DNA of 64,000 nt, from the NCBI RefSeq assembly GCF_014635685.1, contig NZ_BMDH01000001.1:124001-188000 (forward strand), given 5' to 3'. This DNA is from Galliscardovia ingluviei (GTDB lineage: Bacteria; Actinomycetota; Actinomycetes; Actinomycetales; Bifidobacteriaceae). A model generated the notes under the pieces. It was not told the origin of the DNA, did not search any database, and saw only the letters and a list, made by a program, of their open reading frames with translations. This document shows, in pieces, positions 38,264 through 47,046 of the stretch. Position 1 is the first letter of the stretch, and each line of letters starts with the position of its first letter. The position numbers were made by a program, and so were the translations under genes.

Positions 38264-40009
38264 ATGTTCATGCCCGGTAGAATTCCTTGGGAAAGAATCT
38301 CAGGTGATGATGTAGAAACTATCATTGCAGTATTCATTTGTAGAGAAAATCCAGAAGCGATGAGAATCCGACCATCACGAGGAGATGGTGGTATTGATTT
38401 GCTATGCAAGAGAGATGATGGTTCGTATGACGTATATCAGGTAAAGAAATTTGCAACAAATCTTTCGAATAGTCACAAATCCCAGATTGTTAATTCTTGG
38501 CGCAGAGTACAAGAATACTGTAGAGAAAATCAAATGACTATTTGTAATTGGTATTTGGTTCTTCCCCTAGATCCAACGCTTGAGAACCGTACGTGGTTTA
38601 AGACTACAATAGAGGATTGCTCTTCTTTTAAATGTCATTGGTATGGGCTTACCAATATAGAGGCCTGGGCATCTGCTATGCCAGAAGTATATGACTACTA
38701 TATGGCTGATGGCAAAGAGGAAATTAATCGTCAAATCAAAATGATATTGGAAGCTGCACAGGAGTCTGATTTAAGGGATCAAAATGAACTAACAAAGAAA
38801 TTATTTACTTATGCAGAACTACTTAGCAGTACTGATCCGAATTATGCATATACTATTCGAGCTATAAGCAAATATGATAAGAATAATCCGTTATTTATTA
38901 CTCGGCCAGGTCTTGTATATTCCAGCAGTATAACTAATAGTGAGGGTTACTCTGTAGTCATAGATGTAATTGCAAAATATACAGCGGCAACTGAATTTGC
39001 TCCTCTTAAGGAATCGTTCACTCTGTATGCGGACACATCGGAGAAGAAGCAGGAATTACTTGATTTTATTCAATACGGCACACCTTTTACAGAGTTGTCG
39101 ATACAAAATATAAAAGGTACATTATTTAAGTCCTTGATTGAAGAAGCTGAAGATGTGATTTCTTCGTCTATTCGATTATTGAAGAAAACTGATCCACATC
39201 CAACTTCTTTTATATTAGTTTCAGATGATACACATGTTGTTTTGAAACAGGTGAGTCGCACATCAGGTCAAACTGGAATTGAATGGGTCGGGAAAGATGA
39301 ATCGCAATTAATACACGTGAGGTTGAGAACGGAGAAAGATACACTTCACACGACATTAGAATTATCAGTGGATTTTGACTCTCTATCTGGGAGCGATGTA
39401 TCAGCTGCTTTTTGTGCTGTGCGATTTCTTTATGCTGTTTCGCGGTCTCAAGAAATAGAACTGGATACAATTGATGGCGATACCATCTATGCTAATCAAG
39501 GCGTACGTTTATTCGATGAAGAAGTGATTAACGAATGGTACAGTATTATTTCTTCGCTGAAGACAATTTATGATTCTGCATTTGGTGATTTTCGATGCCC
39601 AGATTTTAAAGTTGTAAAAATGACTGATGTGAAGAGGTGGAAGGAAATCGAGTATTTGCTAAGTGACGAATTAGTAATTCGTCACTGGGATACTATGACG
39701 TTTGTTCAAGACTCTGATACTTGTGTTAATTTTCCAGCTGGTGTATGTATTTTTTCTAAACTAAAAGCAATCATAGGTACGGATGAAATATTTTTGGGTT
39801 ATTCTCAGCAATGGCTGAACGCAACTTCTATAACCTATCCAACTACTTCAAAAGAAGAATGTGTTCTTCACTCATCGCCAGAGATAGGAGATTTACTCGT
39901 TGAACGTAGAATTACTTTGAAAAATGAAGATAAAAAGAAAGCGTCTCGTGTCTTCATCGGTCCGCTATTGGATATGTCTGCATATGCGCAATATATAACC
40001 TCAGACTAA
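38264..40009 (+). CDS. Mrr-like PD-(D/E)XK nuclease with long unknown C-terminal region
   Basis: A 581-residue protein. The first 65 residues form an Mrr/restriction-endonuclease-like core: WERISGDDVE with Glu18, RGDGGIDLL with Asp45, and YQVKKF giving Q59-x-K61, the D-(Q/E)-x-K active site. The remaining 500 residues match nothing I can name; they are mostly soluble and could be a sensor domain. Strong AGGAG precedes ATG 38264. Arginine is often coded by AGA and the gene is AT-rich compared with gmk, suggesting transfer. With the membrane protein gene downstream and the restriction-modification genes after that, a defence role is inferred. Confidence 0.65.
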   Translation: MFMPGRIPWERISGDDVETIIAVFICRENPEAMRIRPSRGDGGIDLLCKRDDGSYDVYQVKKFATNLSNSHKSQIVNSWRRVQEYCRENQMTICNWYLVLPLDPTLENRTWFKTTIEDCSSFKCHWYGLTNIEAWASAMPEVYDYYMADGKEEINRQIKMILEAAQESDLRDQNELTKKLFTYAELLSSTDPNYAYTIRAISKYDKNNPLFITRPGLVYSSSITNSEGYSVVIDVIAKYTAATEFAPLKESFTLYADTSEKKQELLDFIQYGTPFTELSIQNIKGTLFKSLIEEAEDVISSSIRLLKKTDPHPTSFILVSDDTHVVLKQVSRTSGQTGIEWVGKDESQLIHVRLRTEKDTLHTTLELSVDFDSLSGSDVSAAFCAVRFLYAVSRSQEIELDTIDGDTIYANQGVRLFDEEVINEWYSIISSLKTIYDSAFGDFRCPDFKVVKMTDVKRWKEIEYLLSDELVIRHWDTMTFVQDSDTCVNFPAGVCIFSKLKAIIGTDEIFLGYSQQWLNATSITYPTTSKEECVLHSSPEIGDLLVERRITLKNEDKKKASRVFIGPLLDMSAYAQYITSD

Positions 40010-40360
40010 TAACAATTATTCGTTTTAGACGTTTTCATTGCCATCATTTATGGTGTGCTTATCTAAAGAATTATCTATTGCTGCAGATAAAGATCGAATT
40101 TTGCTGTTTTATAAGTGATACAATATATTGATCATAGAGTTACACTGATAAAAGTGAAAATAGGTATTGAAAAATAATCGAAAATAATGGAATGAAAATG
40201 TTTTTCGATGAGATTTAAGAAAAACATGTGGTTTGAATGATTACATATTATTGCTATTCGCATAGTTGTGTTCGTATGGGCAGACAAACAAAGGATAAGT
40301 ACTAAGACTATCTTAGCTAATTGGAACTTATATATGAAATACTCAGTGAAAGGATAAGAT
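40010..40360. other. AT-rich intergenic stretch in the island
   Basis: About 350 bases without a convincing gene. It holds the hairpin ATGTTTTTC (40198-40206) with GAAAAACAT (40219-40227) and several GAAAAT-type runs. Transcription of the next gene pair probably starts in its last 100 bases. Confidence 0.45.
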
Positions 40361-40483
40361 GTGCCAGAGCAGTTACAAGATCAGTCGTGGAAACCTGTGT
40401 TACCTGCTAGCCAAGCTGATCCGGAGAATCAGATTCATATTGTGCAGCACTCTTTGGATCTGGCTCATTTTCATACTTGCTGA
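40361..40483 (+). CDS. Possible 40-residue small ORF upstream of the membrane protein
   Basis: GTG 40361 follows AAAGGATAAGAT at a workable distance and opens a 40-codon frame (beginning MPEQLQDQSWKPVLPASQAD). It stops at TGA 40481 in the same frame as the membrane protein that starts at 40493, with only three codons between. It could be a small protein coupled to the next gene, a remnant, or the first part of one protein interrupted by a nonsense codon. No family recognised. Confidence 0.4.
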   Translation: MPEQLQDQSWKPVLPASQADPENQIHIVQHSLDLAHFHTC

Positions 40484-40492
40484 GGCAAGAAT

Positions 40493-41038
40493 ATGTCAAG
40501 AGATTTGAAGTCTTCCGAAGCGAAGCATGGGCAATTCAATGAAATTAATCAGGCGAGTAGCGAATTAGAAGTTATTGAGTCACTCACATATGTGTTAGAT
40601 GAAGCAAATCGTCAACAGGAGTATCGACGGCATCAAGTTGATACATCAATACAACTTAGTTTACAGTTGATAGGGTTTGCATCTCTTACCTCTCCGCTCA
40701 CAGCTATATCAAATGTTCAAGTGCAATGGCTAAAGTATGTTGCTCTATTGTGCATATTCTTCGCTGTCATAATTGGGTTATTTGATATTTTTAATCCAAG
40801 ACGGATAGATTATGAGCTTCCATTGCAAATATTGCGCGATGACGCATGCATAAAGAGTAAGAAGTCTGTAATCCTATATCAAATTGACAATAAAATTGAG
40901 AATGAGAAGAAAGCACGCGAGGATGAGAATAGGCGTATCCGTTTGATTAAATGGGGCTACCTGTGTCTAGGAATGGCAGTGTTCTGCACTTTGTTTTCTA
41001 TTATCGACTATTGTGCAATTTTTAGCTGGTTTCACTAA
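40493..41038 (+). CDS. Small membrane protein, three predicted helices
   Basis: A 181-residue protein of unknown family. The N-terminal 50 residues are soluble and polar. Hydrophobic helices lie at about residues 53-72, 79-100 (VALLCIFFAVIIGLFDIF) and 154-175 (GYLCLGMAVFCTLFSIIDYC), with a charged helical stretch (NKIENEKKAREDENRRIR) between the second and third. The TGAGG sequence of the preceding stop codon serves as its ribosome binding site. The layout resembles SLATT-like or other small membrane effectors found with defence nucleases, but that is inference from topology and neighbours, not from sequence similarity. Confidence 0.6.
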   Translation: MSRDLKSSEAKHGQFNEINQASSELEVIESLTYVLDEANRQQEYRRHQVDTSIQLSLQLIGFASLTSPLTAISNVQVQWLKYVALLCIFFAVIIGLFDIFNPRRIDYELPLQILRDDACIKSKKSVILYQIDNKIENEKKAREDENRRIRLIKWGYLCLGMAVFCTLFSIIDYCAIFSWFH

Positions 41039-41204
41039 ACACAAAGTGACAAGGATTGTTCATTTGTAGAAAAGCTAAGATATAGCTAATGGTATGGAGC
41101 ACGGACTTGGCAACGCACCAGATGAGCTTATATCCACGTTTAGAAACGATACAAGGGCTATGCTTGTATAAGCGTACTGTGTCAATGATGTAAGCGAGGT
41201 TTTT

Positions 41205-42401
41205 ATGCTTAGTATGTCTGACACGCCAGTTGAAAATTTTGCTACAATTTTTGCTAAGTTGAATACACCTGTGGCATTTTTAGTTCCAACTCCAACTGGC
41301 TACAAAAAGTCCATTATGGATGCTGTTGCTCCAGTGAGAGATTTGCTATCGGAATCAAAGGTTCACGATTTCCAGACTCAATCGCAAGGACCAGAAAATA
41401 AGCATGTTGTTCCTGCTTTTTTCGTTCACTCAGATAGGGTGGTTGAGACACAAGCATCGCTTTATCGTCCAATCACAAAGTCCGGTGATCCTAGAATTTG
41501 GTTTTACGATCTGAAAAAGTACTGTCAGCCGTGTAATCTACTAGCGCTCACAGTAATAGATGGCGCAATATATGTCTTTAATCTCTCTGATACCTTTGTT
41601 GCTGATTCTCTTGTAAAGCATGATTATGCATATAACATCCTTAGTTCTGGTGACAATAGCAGTCTAATAGAGCAGCAGTTGCTTGAGCTTATTCGTCAGA
41701 TTAATGCTGCTGGACCACAGCGTTCTATTACTCCTGGTGATCCGGGAGTGGGAGATACTCTTGAACATGCCCTCGGTATTCAGCGAAACAATTCCAAGAA
41801 TCCTGATTATATGGGTATTGAACTCAAAACAACTAGACTTACACGTAATGGGAAATTGCGTACACCGACACGTTCGACGTTATTTTCTCAAGTACCTGAT
41901 GCTGGCATGCCATATAGAGAAATCGTTGAGAAGTACGGTAAGATGCAGGTTCCACGTGGATCCTCCGATGCACGACTGCAGCTTTATGAAACTTTCCGTG
42001 TTTCTAGACCAAATGCGTATGGGTTAGTACTGGAAGTAAATGAGAATGATGATCGTCTTGATATGAAGTATCAGGATGGTGATAAACGAAGTTATGTCGC
42101 ATCGTGGACTATGAAACTGCTTAAAGAGCGACTACGTACTAAACATCCTGAAACATTTTGGGTTGGAGCGACTTCAGAAATGATTGATGGAGTCGAATAT
42201 TTTCGTTATGTTCGTGTAATGCATACAAAGAACCCGAACGCATCGCTGCTTGCCCCACTAATTGAAGCAGATAAAGTGACATTAGACCTCGCCGCTCACT
42301 TTAATGTAGACGGCAAGTGGCGAGATCACGGTGTCTTATTCAAGATGAACAAAAATGATTTCCCTCTTTTATTTTCTGAGCCTGAAGAGTTTATTTTTTA
42401 A
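41205..42401 (+). CDS. MvaI/BcnI-family restriction endonuclease
   Basis: A 398-residue type II restriction enzyme. The MvaI/BcnI core begins near residue 182 with GDPGVGDTLEHALGI and has the active-site strand NPDYMGIELKTTR at about 201-213, giving the D-x(n)-E-x-K catalytic residues. MvaI and BcnI are around 240 residues and act as monomers; this protein has an extra N-terminal domain of about 170 residues of unknown role. GAGG lies a few bases before ATG 41205; ATG 41214 is an alternative. It is convergent with the methyltransferase, the stop codons overlapping by 11 bases. Known family members cut CCNGG-type sites; the specificity here is not predictable. Confidence 0.8.
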   Translation: MLSMSDTPVENFATIFAKLNTPVAFLVPTPTGYKKSIMDAVAPVRDLLSESKVHDFQTQSQGPENKHVVPAFFVHSDRVVETQASLYRPITKSGDPRIWFYDLKKYCQPCNLLALTVIDGAIYVFNLSDTFVADSLVKHDYAYNILSSGDNSSLIEQQLLELIRQINAAGPQRSITPGDPGVGDTLEHALGIQRNNSKNPDYMGIELKTTRLTRNGKLRTPTRSTLFSQVPDAGMPYREIVEKYGKMQVPRGSSDARLQLYETFRVSRPNAYGLVLEVNENDDRLDMKYQDGDKRSYVASWTMKLLKERLRTKHPETFWVGATSEMIDGVEYFRYVRVMHTKNPNASLLAPLIEADKVTLDLAAHFNVDGKWRDHGVLFKMNKNDFPLLFSEPEEFIF

Positions 42402-43947
42402 GCTCTAATAATATTGATTTCACGACTTTCCCCAATGCGCGTCCAAGAAGTGGGGGCACTGCATTTCCAATTTGCGTGTATTGGGGAACTTGATAGCGTC
42501 TACGTTCACCACCCGTAGTTGCAATACCTCGGAATTCGAAAGTATCAGGGAAAGATTGAATGCGAGCCATTTCTCGAACTGACAGAGTGCGAGGTTCACA
42601 ATAATGTGCAACATCATCTGGAATAGACAGAGCTGCTGGAGCTGGAAGGTTACTAATTAAAGCTCTTTGTGAGAATTTACGAGTAGCTAAACCTTGCAAA
42701 TATCCAACCATCTGCTCAGGAGTTTTAGGAAGTTTATCTTCATAGTAAAGCAAGTCTGCTTTTGCTAACACTTGATATGTCAGCTCTGAGATAGTGGATT
42801 GTTGTTTACGCATAATTTTTTTGATCTCATCGCCTATGGATTTAGATGAGTTTGCAATAATCTGGTATAAGCGGAATCGTGCTTTAACTTTAGGTGTGCT
42901 ATTAGGATGGCGCAGATTCTTCATTTCTTTACTGCCGCCCTCGAGATAATCACTAAACGTAGAATTGATATTGTGTACGTATTCACTGAGAGGGGCAGGG
43001 TTTTCGTCTTGAAGGTCGCAAATTGCGTCGAATACGCTATGTTGGCGTTCTGTATCGCGGAAAGCGACTAGTGGTTCAAAGAGAGAGTTTTGTGCTTTAT
43101 TAGAATCGGTGTTAGTAAGATCCCAATAAGCCCATAGTGCCTTATCGAAGGCAGGATTATTATTTTTAACTTCTTTAATAAGCCTGCGACCTTGTTCGAA
43201 CCAAATTAAAGTATTGTCGTCAAGATTATTAATCAAATCTTCGCGTATAGCCAGCATGATAAAACGAGGCCTATTCTGTGCTACACCAGCAAAACGAGCA
43301 TTCACCAGCATCGGGCATGTAACATAACCTATATTGGCAAAGGCCTTACATACCTCAAACCACGCATAGTAGGTAACATCTCCTTCTTTAAAAGGACGGA
43401 GAATGCCTTCTACATTCTCTAGTAAGACCATACGTGGGCGTTGAGAGTTAACGAATTTAGCAAACTCCCATGGTAACTGATTTCGTTGATTTCCTAACTC
43501 GCGGCGTCCAGCTAAAGAGAAACTCTGGCAAGGAGGGCCGCCAGAAACTAAATCGACTTCTCCGTGGATTAGCGGTTCACCACGATTCTCAATAAACTTA
43601 TTTAGTCGGCGAATATCTCCGACGATAAGCTTGCCGTCAAAATCATCTGTACTTGATAATTCCGATATATTCGTTTCTGGTCGTTCAAATGGATTATCAA
43701 CAAGACGCTCGAGTACATCATCGGAAGAGGGGTTAATCCAAAGAACCTTACGCTCTTTTATCTCCGTTTGTTGGAATGTTGTCGAACGCATATCAATATT
43801 CATCAAATTAAGAGCAAAAGTCTCTGCAGGCATAGAAGACAACTCATTCGCCATGGATTCATGAAATCCTACAGAGCGAAGTCCGAGACTAAGACCTCCA
43901 CAACCTGCAAACAGTTCGATAAAATTAGGAGTATTGGACTGTACCAC
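42391..43947 (-). CDS. DNA (cytosine-5) methyltransferase
   Basis: A 518-residue C5 methyltransferase that protects host DNA from the neighbouring restriction enzyme. Motif I is FIELFAGCGGLSLGL, motif IV GGPPCQSFSLAGRR with the catalytic Cys, motif VI LLENVEGIL, motif VIII QNRPRFIML, and motifs IX-X are REMARIQSFPDTF and QIGNAVPPLL. The insert between motifs I and IV and the target recognition region are long. The start at 43947 is preceded by AAGGAGAAG. The 3' end overlaps that of the endonuclease gene by 11 bases. A ribbon-helix-helix gene 42 bases upstream probably shares its transcript. Confidence 0.93.
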   Translation of the reverse strand: MVQSNTPNFIELFAGCGGLSLGLRSVGFHESMANELSSMPAETFALNLMNIDMRSTTFQQTEIKERKVLWINPSSDDVLERLVDNPFERPETNISELSSTDDFDGKLIVGDIRRLNKFIENRGEPLIHGEVDLVSGGPPCQSFSLAGRRELGNQRNQLPWEFAKFVNSQRPRMVLLENVEGILRPFKEGDVTYYAWFEVCKAFANIGYVTCPMLVNARFAGVAQNRPRFIMLAIREDLINNLDDNTLIWFEQGRRLIKEVKNNNPAFDKALWAYWDLTNTDSNKAQNSLFEPLVAFRDTERQHSVFDAICDLQDENPAPLSEYVHNINSTFSDYLEGGSKEMKNLRHPNSTPKVKARFRLYQIIANSSKSIGDEIKKIMRKQQSTISELTYQVLAKADLLYYEDKLPKTPEQMVGYLQGLATRKFSQRALISNLPAPAALSIPDDVAHYCEPRTLSVREMARIQSFPDTFEFRGIATTGGERRRYQVPQYTQIGNAVPPLLGRALGKVVKSILLELKK

Positions 43948-43989
43948 TGTCTTCTCCTTTATTTAAGTATGTACGATGCGCCATCTTAC

Positions 43990-44187
43990 TTACTCTTGCA
44001 TGTATTTTCTATTTTTCTCAGTAAGCAGATTTGTTAGAGCCTGCTCAAGAATGTTTTGCATAGTTTCATCATGTTCTGCTGCATAAACTTTTATGGCGCG
44101 CTTTGTGCTACGTCGCATTTTCAATGATGTGACTTCCCAGGGGTCGTCCTGCTTACTTTCTGGTGAATTTTCGTCTGTGTTGAGCAT
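43990..44187 (-). CDS. Ribbon-helix-helix protein, candidate regulator of the methyltransferase operon
   Basis: A 65-residue protein whose central WEVTSLKMRRSTKRAIKVYA followed by AAEHDETMQNILEQALTNLL has the pattern of an Arc/CopG/ParG-type ribbon-helix-helix. The N terminus is acidic and disordered. It is the first gene upstream of the methyltransferase, in the place usually held by a C (controller) protein in restriction systems, and direct repeats lie in its promoter. An antitoxin or partition role is the alternative, but no toxin or ParA-type partner adjoins it. Confidence 0.6.
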   Translation of the reverse strand: MLNTDENSPESKQDDPWEVTSLKMRRSTKRAIKVYAAEHDETMQNILEQALTNLLTEKNRKYMQE

Positions 44188-44205
44188 CTGGTTTCACTTT
44201 CTGAT

Positions 44206-44231
44206 TACTACATTAATACTATACTACAATA
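44206..44231 (-). promoter_or_regulatory. Direct repeats in the promoter of the RHH-methyltransferase operon
   Basis: TACTACATTA (44206-44215) and TACTACAATA (44222-44231) are direct repeats 16 bases apart, next to a minus-strand -10-like TATAAT in the ATATTATAATAT stretch. The arrangement suits cooperative binding of a ribbon-helix-helix dimer pair. Confidence 0.4.
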
Positions 44232-44480
44232 TTATAATATCAAGAAAGCTAATCAGGTGTTAATCAATTTTTAAAGTGTTAAAGAGAGAGATAGCTGAAT
44301 AGTTTAAATTTGAAAACAAAAGAATACTAAATAACTCTAATTTTGTAAATAGGGGGAGCAAGTGCTTACATTTGCTTGTAAGCGAACGAAAAGTAACATA
44401 GACGAATTATTGAGATATGTTTCCACTACTAATGTTTAAGTAGCAAAGCTCATGTCAGAATGAAGTATGGACATATTACA
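44232..44480. other. Right junction of the AT-rich island
   Basis: About 250 AT-rich bases between the RHH promoter and the ilvD terminator. A small inverted repeat GCTTACA/TGTAAGC (44364-44383) is present; no gene, transposase or tRNA scar was recognised. Confidence 0.4.
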
Positions 44481-44509
44481 AAAGGGCATAGCTTGTGACT
44501 ATGCCCTTT
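44481..44509 (-). terminator. Terminator of ilvD
   Basis: Perfect 11-base arms AAAGGGCATAG (44481-44491) and CTATGCCCTTT (44499-44509); on the minus strand T residues follow the second arm. Confidence 0.88.
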
Positions 44510-44538
44510 CATACAAATACGATGTAGCAATGCTGCGC

Positions 44539-46401
44539 TTAGGCGAGTCCGCTCATCTTGTCGATAAGTTCTGGGTCGCGAGTTGCGCCTTTATCAGCTG
44601 AGCGGGCAAATGCTGCATAAGCCTTCAGAGCTTGTGAAACGTGACGATTGCGATGAGCAACATAACCGTCGCCTGCTTCAAGTGCTGCACGGCGCTGAGC
44701 AAGCTCTTCATCGCTTAATTCCACGTTGATGGAACGGTTTGGAATATCAATAGTGATAATATCGCCATTTTCAACCAATGCAATTGGACCCTTATTTGCA
44801 GCTTCCGGAGCCACATGTCCGATAGACAGACCAGAGGAACCGCCTGAGTAGCGACCATCAGTAATCAGCGCGACATCCTTGCCAATGCCCTTGCCTTTAA
44901 CAAATGAAGTAGGGTAGAGCATTTCTTGCATGCCAGGACCGCCCTTTGGGCCCTCATAGCGAATAATCAGCGCCTGACCAGGCTTGAGGGTGTCATTCAA
45001 AATTACTTCAATAGCCTGCTCTTGAGATTCCACAACCAAGGCAGGACCGCGGAACTTCCAAATCTCTTCTGGCACGCCGGCAGTTTTCACCACGCAACCA
45101 TCAGGAGCTAAATTACCGCGCAATACAGCCAAACCACCCTCTTTGATAGCAGGATGATCGATATCACGAATAGCGCCATGCTCGCGGTCAGTGTCCAAAG
45201 AATCAAAAGTAGTAGCGTGTGTCCACGGTTCTGGTGACTTAATATGACCTGGAGCCGCTAAATACAGCTGCTTGGCTTCTTCAGTGCAAGACTCACGCAT
45301 AATATCCCAGTCGTTGAGCTTAGCCTCTAACGATGGATAATCAACGCTGTGAGTATTGTGATGTAGTTTGCCTGCACGATCAAGCTCGCCGAGAATACCG
45401 TTAATACCACCTGCGCGGTGTACGTCAGAGATCTCCCAAGGACCCGATGGGCTTGCCTGACAGATACATGGCACATCGTGGCTAATGCGTTCAATATCAT
45501 CAAGAGTGAAGTCCACGTCAGCGCTTTGTGCTGCTGCCAAAATATGCAACACAGTATTGGTAGAGCCGCCCATAGCCACATCCATAGTCATGGCGTTTTC
45601 AAAGGCTTCCTTGGTGGCGATAGAACGTGGCAATACCGAAGTATCATCGTCATCATAATAGCGATGTGCCAACTTGACGATTTCGTGCCCGGCTTTCACG
45701 AACAAATCCTTACGATACTGGTGTGAAGCCAGCACAGTGCCATTCCCAGACAGAGCCAAACCAATAGCCTCGTTCAGGCAGTTCATGGAATTTGCTGTGA
45801 ACATACCGGCGCATGATCCACAAGTCGGGCAAACAGACTGCTCGTATGCCAGCAAATCTTCATCAGAAACGTTATTATCTGCCGTGGCATACATAACGTC
45901 AATCAAATCAGTATTTTCTTTGACTGTACCATCAGTAAGCACAGTAGTGCCGGCTTCCATTGGACCGCCGGAAACAAAAATGGTTGGAATGTTAAGGCGC
46001 AATGCCGCCATCAACATGCCCGGGGTGATTTTATCGCAGTTAGAAATACAAATCAGAGCATCCGCACAATGCGCATTGACTGAATACTCTACAGCATCAG
46101 CAATTAAATCACGGCTTGGCAGTGAGTAGAGCATACCCGTATGACCCATTGCAATACCATCGTCGACGGCAATAGTATTGAACTCACGTGGAATGCCACC
46201 TGCTTCTTTGACGGCCTGAGAAACCAAGCGTCCTACTTTTGACAAGAACACGTGACCAGGTACAAACTCGGAGAAAGAGTTTGCAATTGCAATAATTGGC
46301 TTGCCAAAATCGTTAGCGTCTACGCCCGCGGCGCGATAGAGTGCACGAGCCCCCGCGAATACGCGGTTATTCATGAGTTTAGCTGATCGCATTTCTACCA
46401 T
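44539..46401 (-). CDS. ilvD: Dihydroxy-acid dehydratase
   Basis: A 620-residue iron-sulfur dehydratase, third step of isoleucine and valine synthesis. Diagnostic parts are [43 protein letters not shown] and [19 protein letters not shown] (cluster cysteines), with a C-terminal [21 protein letters not shown] start at ATG 46401 (MVEMRS); a TTG 30 bases earlier lengthens the frame without a ribosome binding site. It stands alone and is divergent from rpoZ. Confidence 0.97.
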   Translation of the reverse strand: MVEMRSAKLMNNRVFAGARALYRAAGVDANDFGKPIIAIANSFSEFVPGHVFLSKVGRLVSQAVKEAGGIPREFNTIAVDDGIAMGHTGMLYSLPSRDLIADAVEYSVNAHCADALICISNCDKITPGMLMAALRLNIPTIFVSGGPMEAGTTVLTDGTVKENTDLIDVMYATADNNVSDEDLLAYEQSVCPTCGSCAGMFTANSMNCLNEAIGLALSGNGTVLASHQYRKDLFVKAGHEIVKLAHRYYDDDDTSVLPRSIATKEAFENAMTMDVAMGGSTNTVLHILAAAQSADVDFTLDDIERISHDVPCICQASPSGPWEISDVHRAGGINGILGELDRAGKLHHNTHSVDYPSLEAKLNDWDIMRESCTEEAKQLYLAAPGHIKSPEPWTHATTFDSLDTDREHGAIRDIDHPAIKEGGLAVLRGNLAPDGCVVKTAGVPEEIWKFRGPALVVESQEQAIEVILNDTLKPGQALIIRYEGPKGGPGMQEMLYPTSFVKGKGIGKDVALITDGRYSGGSSGLSIGHVAPEAANKGPIALVENGDIITIDIPNRSINVELSDEELAQRRAALEAGDGYVAHRNRHVSQALKAYAAFARSADKGATRDPELIDKMSGLA

Positions 46402-46561
46402 GGTGACATTCAACCACTTATAGTACTTCAACGCGTAGGAAGGTCATATTGTGGACAATAAGGGTGGTGACTTAAGAGTGGATTATGCTGCATCATTGTA
46501 TACGTGGCTCATGTCAATGATTGGCGCTAGACTTGTGAAGTTCAAAGTTAAGAGTATGTCG

Positions 46562-46579
46562 GTATCGGTATACCAATAC
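46562..46579. promoter_or_regulatory. Palindrome upstream of rpoZ
   Basis: GTATCGGTATACCAATAC is an inverted repeat with one mismatched pair, centred about 50 bases before the rpoZ start, in the ilvD-rpoZ divergent region. It could be an operator for either gene. Confidence 0.35.
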
Positions 46580-46619
46580 GAATAGAGATATACGTACAGA
46601 CGTAAAGTTGGGAGTAGCC

Positions 46620-46904
46620 ATGGCACTCGGCACAAGCCCAGAACCACAGGGTCTTGCAAATCCACCACTTGATGATTTGATGAATCATGCCGATTCGAAG
46701 TATGCATTGGCAATTTTTGCTGCCAAGCGTGCGCGTCAAATTAATTCGTACTTTACTCAGCTCAATGAAGGTCTGTTGCAGAATGTAGGACCTCTTGTTG
46801 AGTATCAGAATCAAGAAAAGCCATTGTCTATCGCATTCCGTGAAATTGATGAGGGACTGCTTGAAGAGACGCTTGGTGAAGATGACGTTAATGAGGGTAA
46901 TTAA
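46620..46904 (+). CDS. rpoZ: RNA polymerase omega subunit
   Basis: A 94-residue subunit that assists assembly of beta-prime. The core pattern [19 protein letters not shown] followed by AAKRARQIN, and [14 protein letters not shown] near the end, fit actinobacterial omega. ATG 46620 is supported by GGGAG 7 bases upstream. A terminator lies between it and metK, so it may be transcribed alone. Confidence 0.93.
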   Translation: MALGTSPEPQGLANPPLDDLMNHADSKYALAIFAAKRARQINSYFTQLNEGLLQNVGPLVEYQNQEKPLSIAFREIDEGLLEETLGEDDVNEGN

Positions 46905-46927
46905 TAAATAACCATTAAGCGTAGTTC

Positions 46928-46970
46928 AGGCTCTGTTTAGCAGTACTTCTGTGCTATGCAGAGCCTTTTT
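46928..46970 (+). terminator. Terminator of rpoZ
   Basis: AGGCTCTG pairs with CAGAGCCT, with an inner TAGCA/TGCTA stem, followed by TTTTT. Confidence 0.9.
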
Positions 46971-47046
46971 TATAACAGTAGTATTACAAAAAGTATTGCA
47001 GGAGCGTGTAACCACAGCACGTGTTGCGTAAGTACATGGAGATGGA

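Noticed and set aside
41094-41171. A 26-codon frame starting at ATG 41094 upstream of the restriction endonuclease
   Set aside because: No ribosome binding site and no recognised motif; too short to support as a gene.
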